A stretch of 64,000 bases of DNA from Panulirus ornatus (lineage: Eukaryota > Arthropoda > Malacostraca > Decapoda > Palinuridae), in NCBI RefSeq assembly GCF_036320965.1, contig NC_092242.1, forward strand, positions 66,827,020 through 66,891,019, given 5' to 3'. Position numbers and translations under genes: made by a program. The notes beneath the pieces were generated by a model. It did no database searches, was not told the DNA's origin, and was given only the letters and a program-made list of their open reading frames with translations. Positions 60,729 to 64,000 of the stretch are shown here, in pieces. Each line of letters starts with the position of its first letter. Position 1 is the first letter of the stretch.

Positions 60729-60798
<70 letters not shown>
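60729..60798. repeat. (CT)n microsatellite, 70 bp
   Basis: Perfect TC run. Confidence 0.97.
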
Positions 60799-60800
<2 letters not shown>

Positions 60801-60819
60801 CAGCAACAGACTCTCGATC

Positions 60820-61010
60820 GAGGTCCTCCCGTTGCATTTTGCAGACGGAAATACTCGCGAGAGCTGGGTCGCATCTCCCATGATACCTTGCGTAAGGAGG
60901 TACAAGAACCGGGTCGCATTTCCTTTGGTATTTTGCATAAAGGAGACACTAAGACCTTGTCGTATCTCCCATCGTATCTTGCGTAAGGAGGCACAGGAAC
61001 TGGGGGTCGC
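60820..61010. repeat. 45/46-bp degenerate minisatellite, 3-4 copies
   Basis: (g/t)(g/t)gtcg(c/t)at(c/t)tccc/ttt...ttgcgtaaggag(g/a)(t/c)ac units register at 60869, 60914 and 60960. A more diverged copy (cccgttgcattttgcagacgg) lies to the left. The minus strand is open through it because 45 is a multiple of three. Confidence 0.82.
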
Positions 61011-61663
61011 CCGGCTGCTGTTTTCCAGCAGACCTCCTCTGTTTTTCATGGTTGCCATCACTCGCCAACGTACGAAAGGAGACATAAAAGAAAAATCTAT
61101 TCGACGTTGATCCAGTAAATCCCAGGGACTTCACGTCCAAAGCCGTCATGTTGTTAGGAGAAGTGTGCAGGATCTTGCACAGCCTCGTGGCACCTATCTT
61201 GCAAACTGGCGGTCGTCGGTGAAGAAAATGACGACCACTACAGCTTTGGAGAATTGCAGGAGTGATGGCGAGAGAGGCACAAGGTTTGCGAGTAATGCGG
61301 GGAAAAGTATAGATGAGCCACACACTTTGTCTTCCTCCTCGGCAAGGCATTGGTAAAGACTCATGTGTGAGTTATATACCCAACAACATGAACTCCAAAA
61401 GCCTCAGTCAGCGTACGAGCTTCGTATATGGCGTGAGGCGAAAGCGCCACCCCACATGCCATGACCTAAATACATGTGGGATGAGATGGCCACATGACAG
61501 GTCTGGATTATTGCTGAGGACTTGGACTGAGTGCGACGAGGGTGTTTAGCCTTGGAATGCCATGTCCCCTCCCTCCCTTGGAGTGGAGAGCGACGCCATA
61601 TATAGCCTGATCGAGAACCTACCTTCCCTGGGGGAAAACATCATCTTCTACATGATAAGTGAC

Positions 61664-61685
61664 CACACACATATATATATATATA
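61664..61685. repeat. short (AC)n-(AT)n compound
   Basis: acacacatatatatatatat; same AC-then-AT order as the longer compound tracts. Confidence 0.85.
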
Positions 61686-61760
61686 GCTCCAGTGACTGCA
61701 ATCGAGATAAGTGTGTCTCAGAGAAGTGATACTAGACTTCTACAGTGGAATATCTTTCCT

Positions 61761-61761
<1 letters not shown>

Positions 61762-61834
<73 letters not shown>
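61762..61834. repeat. (TA)n microsatellite, 73 bp
   Basis: Perfect AT run. Confidence 0.97.
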
Positions 61835-61836
<2 letters not shown>

Positions 61837-62036
61837 AAACTGAAAAAGGATCCTGTGTTCATATTAGAATTTCTCTAACAGTGTTTTCAAGGGAATATTC
61901 ATGAAACAATATGCTACTTTTTTTTTACAATGAAATGATTGTAGAGCTGACAAACGCTACTGGGTCAGGGGATTATACGGATCAGTAGGGAAATAGAATG
62001 TTATTTCAGGCTTAACGTGTGCGTATACGAACACTT

Positions 62037-62156
<120 letters not shown>

Positions 62157-62162
62157 ACTGTC

Positions 62163-62290
62163 TCAGAACCTCTTATCTAGAAGTTCCTGGGGCTGCAAGG
62201 CTGCGCTACCTACAGTAACAGGGAAGTGATGGGCTCCTTTGGAGAGAGAAGTTCTTCGACGAGGATGCATCCTCGCCATATCAATAGGTT
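62163..62290 (-). repeat. dispersed hairpin repeat, copy D
   Basis: Read on the minus strand: ggcgaggatgcatcctcgtc, gaagaacttctctctcc, aaaggagcccatcacttccc, tgttactgtaggtagcgcag, ccttgcagccccaggaac, ttctagataagaggttctga. It has the fullest set of family landmarks. The hairpin at 62201-62221 keeps its stem partly through G-T pairs. The open frame 62239-62502 starts inside it and is not a gene. Confidence 0.75.
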
Positions 62291-62299
62291 CCTTGAACA

Positions 62300-63185
62300 A
62301 CAGTACTCAGTATAGCGACGATATATTCCCTCCAGCAATAGACTTTGATAAGGAAGACTCTGATTCTCCCAAACCTGGCATAAACCCAAGAACATCAATG
62401 TTCATTTTTCGAAGCAAATCGGAGGCGTTTTATAAGTGGTTACTGACGCAATTCTATCTATTCCTGCGCCAGAAAATTCCCTTCATGTTCTTTCAGAATT
62501 AAGTCTATGTTGAGGTAAGCTACAGGGAAATCTAACTGTGTGGTGTTTTCTTATTCATACTTCGCTCACTTGTAGACGAAGAACTTCTCTTACACTTAGT
62601 CACTTTTAGAAAAATATGTTATACTTTTCAATTGGATGGATGGATTGCTAGACACATAACACTGGAATATCATTAGTTGTGCTACTAAAGGTGCATGAAT
62701 ATTGTGTGAAACATACATGAGAATCTTTGAGGAAATCTTCACCCATACAATGATCCGATGTACCATACATCCCTGCAGTAGACACAGTCTACTTATTCAC
62801 CTCAAGTGCACTGAGTCATTATTCATGATGTCTACTTGTAAGACACTTTTTCTAATCATCATCCTAATGTAAGAGTTATTTCCCCCCTCTATCGCCACAA
62901 AAATCATAGGATTATCACCTGAACCAACCTTCTCGTCTCGGGATCCCCTTTCTCTGGGACTTCCTCATCGCTCAGGGAGTCAGCCACGTACTCCGGGCGG
63001 GACGACAGGTCAAGAAATGGGGTGACGTTGTGTGTGTTTAGTTGGGACAAATACCGGTCAACTTAGGAGTTCGTGTCCAATGTGGGCAGTGAATGCTTGG
63101 CTATCTCATACATGTGTATCATTTGTGTAAACATTGTAGTGGAAAGTTGTCCTCGTATGTCGGCGTTTTTCAGCATCTGGTGATT
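62300..63185. other. unique sequence, nothing recognised
   Basis: No element or gene recognised in about 0.9 kb. Confidence 0.5.
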
Positions 63186-63188
63186 TTT

Positions 63189-63225
<37 letters not shown>
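63189..63225. repeat. (AC)n microsatellite, 37 bp
   Basis: Perfect CA run. Confidence 0.97.
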
Positions 63226-63228
<3 letters not shown>

Positions 63229-64000
63229 GCGTTTCTTCTCTTGATGAGTTCAGACATGAAAGTTTCAAGGCCCTGAGGAATCAGGAGTACTTTGATCCAC
63301 TATTGTTAACCTAAGTTAAAATTCTAATGTCTGACAAACATCATACCACAGAACAATACGGTTGTTGTTCTGAACATAATTGTTCAGTCTCGAGGTTGTA
63401 TGGACAGTAATGTACATCATCGTAGCTTCGATACAGATCAAACGTAAACTCGTCTTGCACAAGGGGAGGAAAAAATTGATAGAATTTTAAGGGTTCTTGT
63501 ACACAGCCCCATTGATTCATAGAACATGTCTCCTGTGTGCATCCTCGTCTCTACTCACATTTTCGCATCCTCTGTTCGTGGCCAGTAGAATAAAAACAGG
63601 AGGCATCTTTACCATCATTATTTTTATAACACTAGAATACAGTCTCAATGCAAGAACACAAATGCCTTTCAACAGTGTAATGACTAGGTAGACATTCCCG
63701 CTGTCTTTGTAAAGTGCACAGTGATGGGGGGAAAAAAATGAAGGACAAAAGAAAGTTATGGAAATGAAAATGAATCGTACAGGGAAATCGGCAGCGCGGA
63801 AATGATGCGTTTACCGCGTCAATTAGCGTAACAATGACTCGAAAAAAACTGAGAACTGACGGTTAACTGTTTTTGAAAGCAGTCGTTATCATGCAGTCAC
63901 TAATTGCGATTAAAAAACAATGAAAAAGAAAATCAGACGCACACACATTTACACAGGCAAGAAAAGCACGAATAAACGGAAAGACGTACTCATGCGCTAT
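63226..64000. other. unique sequence to window end
   Basis: Nothing recognised; A-rich on the plus strand after 63700. Confidence 0.5.

Overview
The window looks like non-coding, repeat-dominated nuclear DNA from an animal. A decapod crustacean or related arthropod is my best guess. That inference rests on three things: the very high density of long perfect (CT)n, (AC)n and (AT)n tracts; many kinds of minisatellite; and a decayed LINE whose reverse-transcriptase C-terminus has the LESVQR / LNYWE.L / RRERYII / GPGLFN / FKSELDK motif series I associate with arthropod non-LTR elements. No database search was possible, so the species is not identified.

I found no protein-coding gene I would defend, and no tRNA, rRNA or snRNA. 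Open frames are short or run through simple repeats. The longest repeat-free frame (198 codons, 10440-11036) is about as long as chance allows in 64 kb. One acidic minus-strand stretch (13295-13633) ends at a good donor-like site and is the only exon candidate worth testing. There are no operons, CRISPR arrays or bacterial features.

Layout: 1-10.4 kb is dense in (CT)n/(GA)n tracts with small minisatellites and copies A-C of a dispersed hairpin repeat. 10.4-20.5 kb holds mostly unique sequence, the exon candidate, the decayed LINE (14575-15016) and a T-rich array with a ~30-bp period (17155-17440). 20.5-34.3 kb has more microsatellites, 19- to 43-bp arrays, a possible MITE (27753-28141), ATN-type trinucleotide fields and an exact 66-bp duplication (34021-34152). 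34.3-41 kb has a minus-strand reverse-transcriptase relic, an alternating 42-bp array (35613-35880), a 46-bp array and a 12-copy 24-bp array (40542-40818). 43-46.2 kb is a 19/20-bp satellite decaying into ~3 kb of cryptic repeat. 49.8-52.6 kb is decayed tandem DNA with a ~30-bp period. 53-64 kb holds copies D-F of the dispersed repeat and more tandem arrays.

The best candidate for something undescribed is the dispersed hairpin repeat, with at least six copies on both strands. It shares a stem-loop core, and copy F contains a 166-bp (CT)n tract placed exactly where another copy has a short cryptic CTTCTCTCTCC stretch. That looks like a microsatellite born inside a dispersed element. The second theme is that several unrelated tandem arrays share a ~30-31 bp period.
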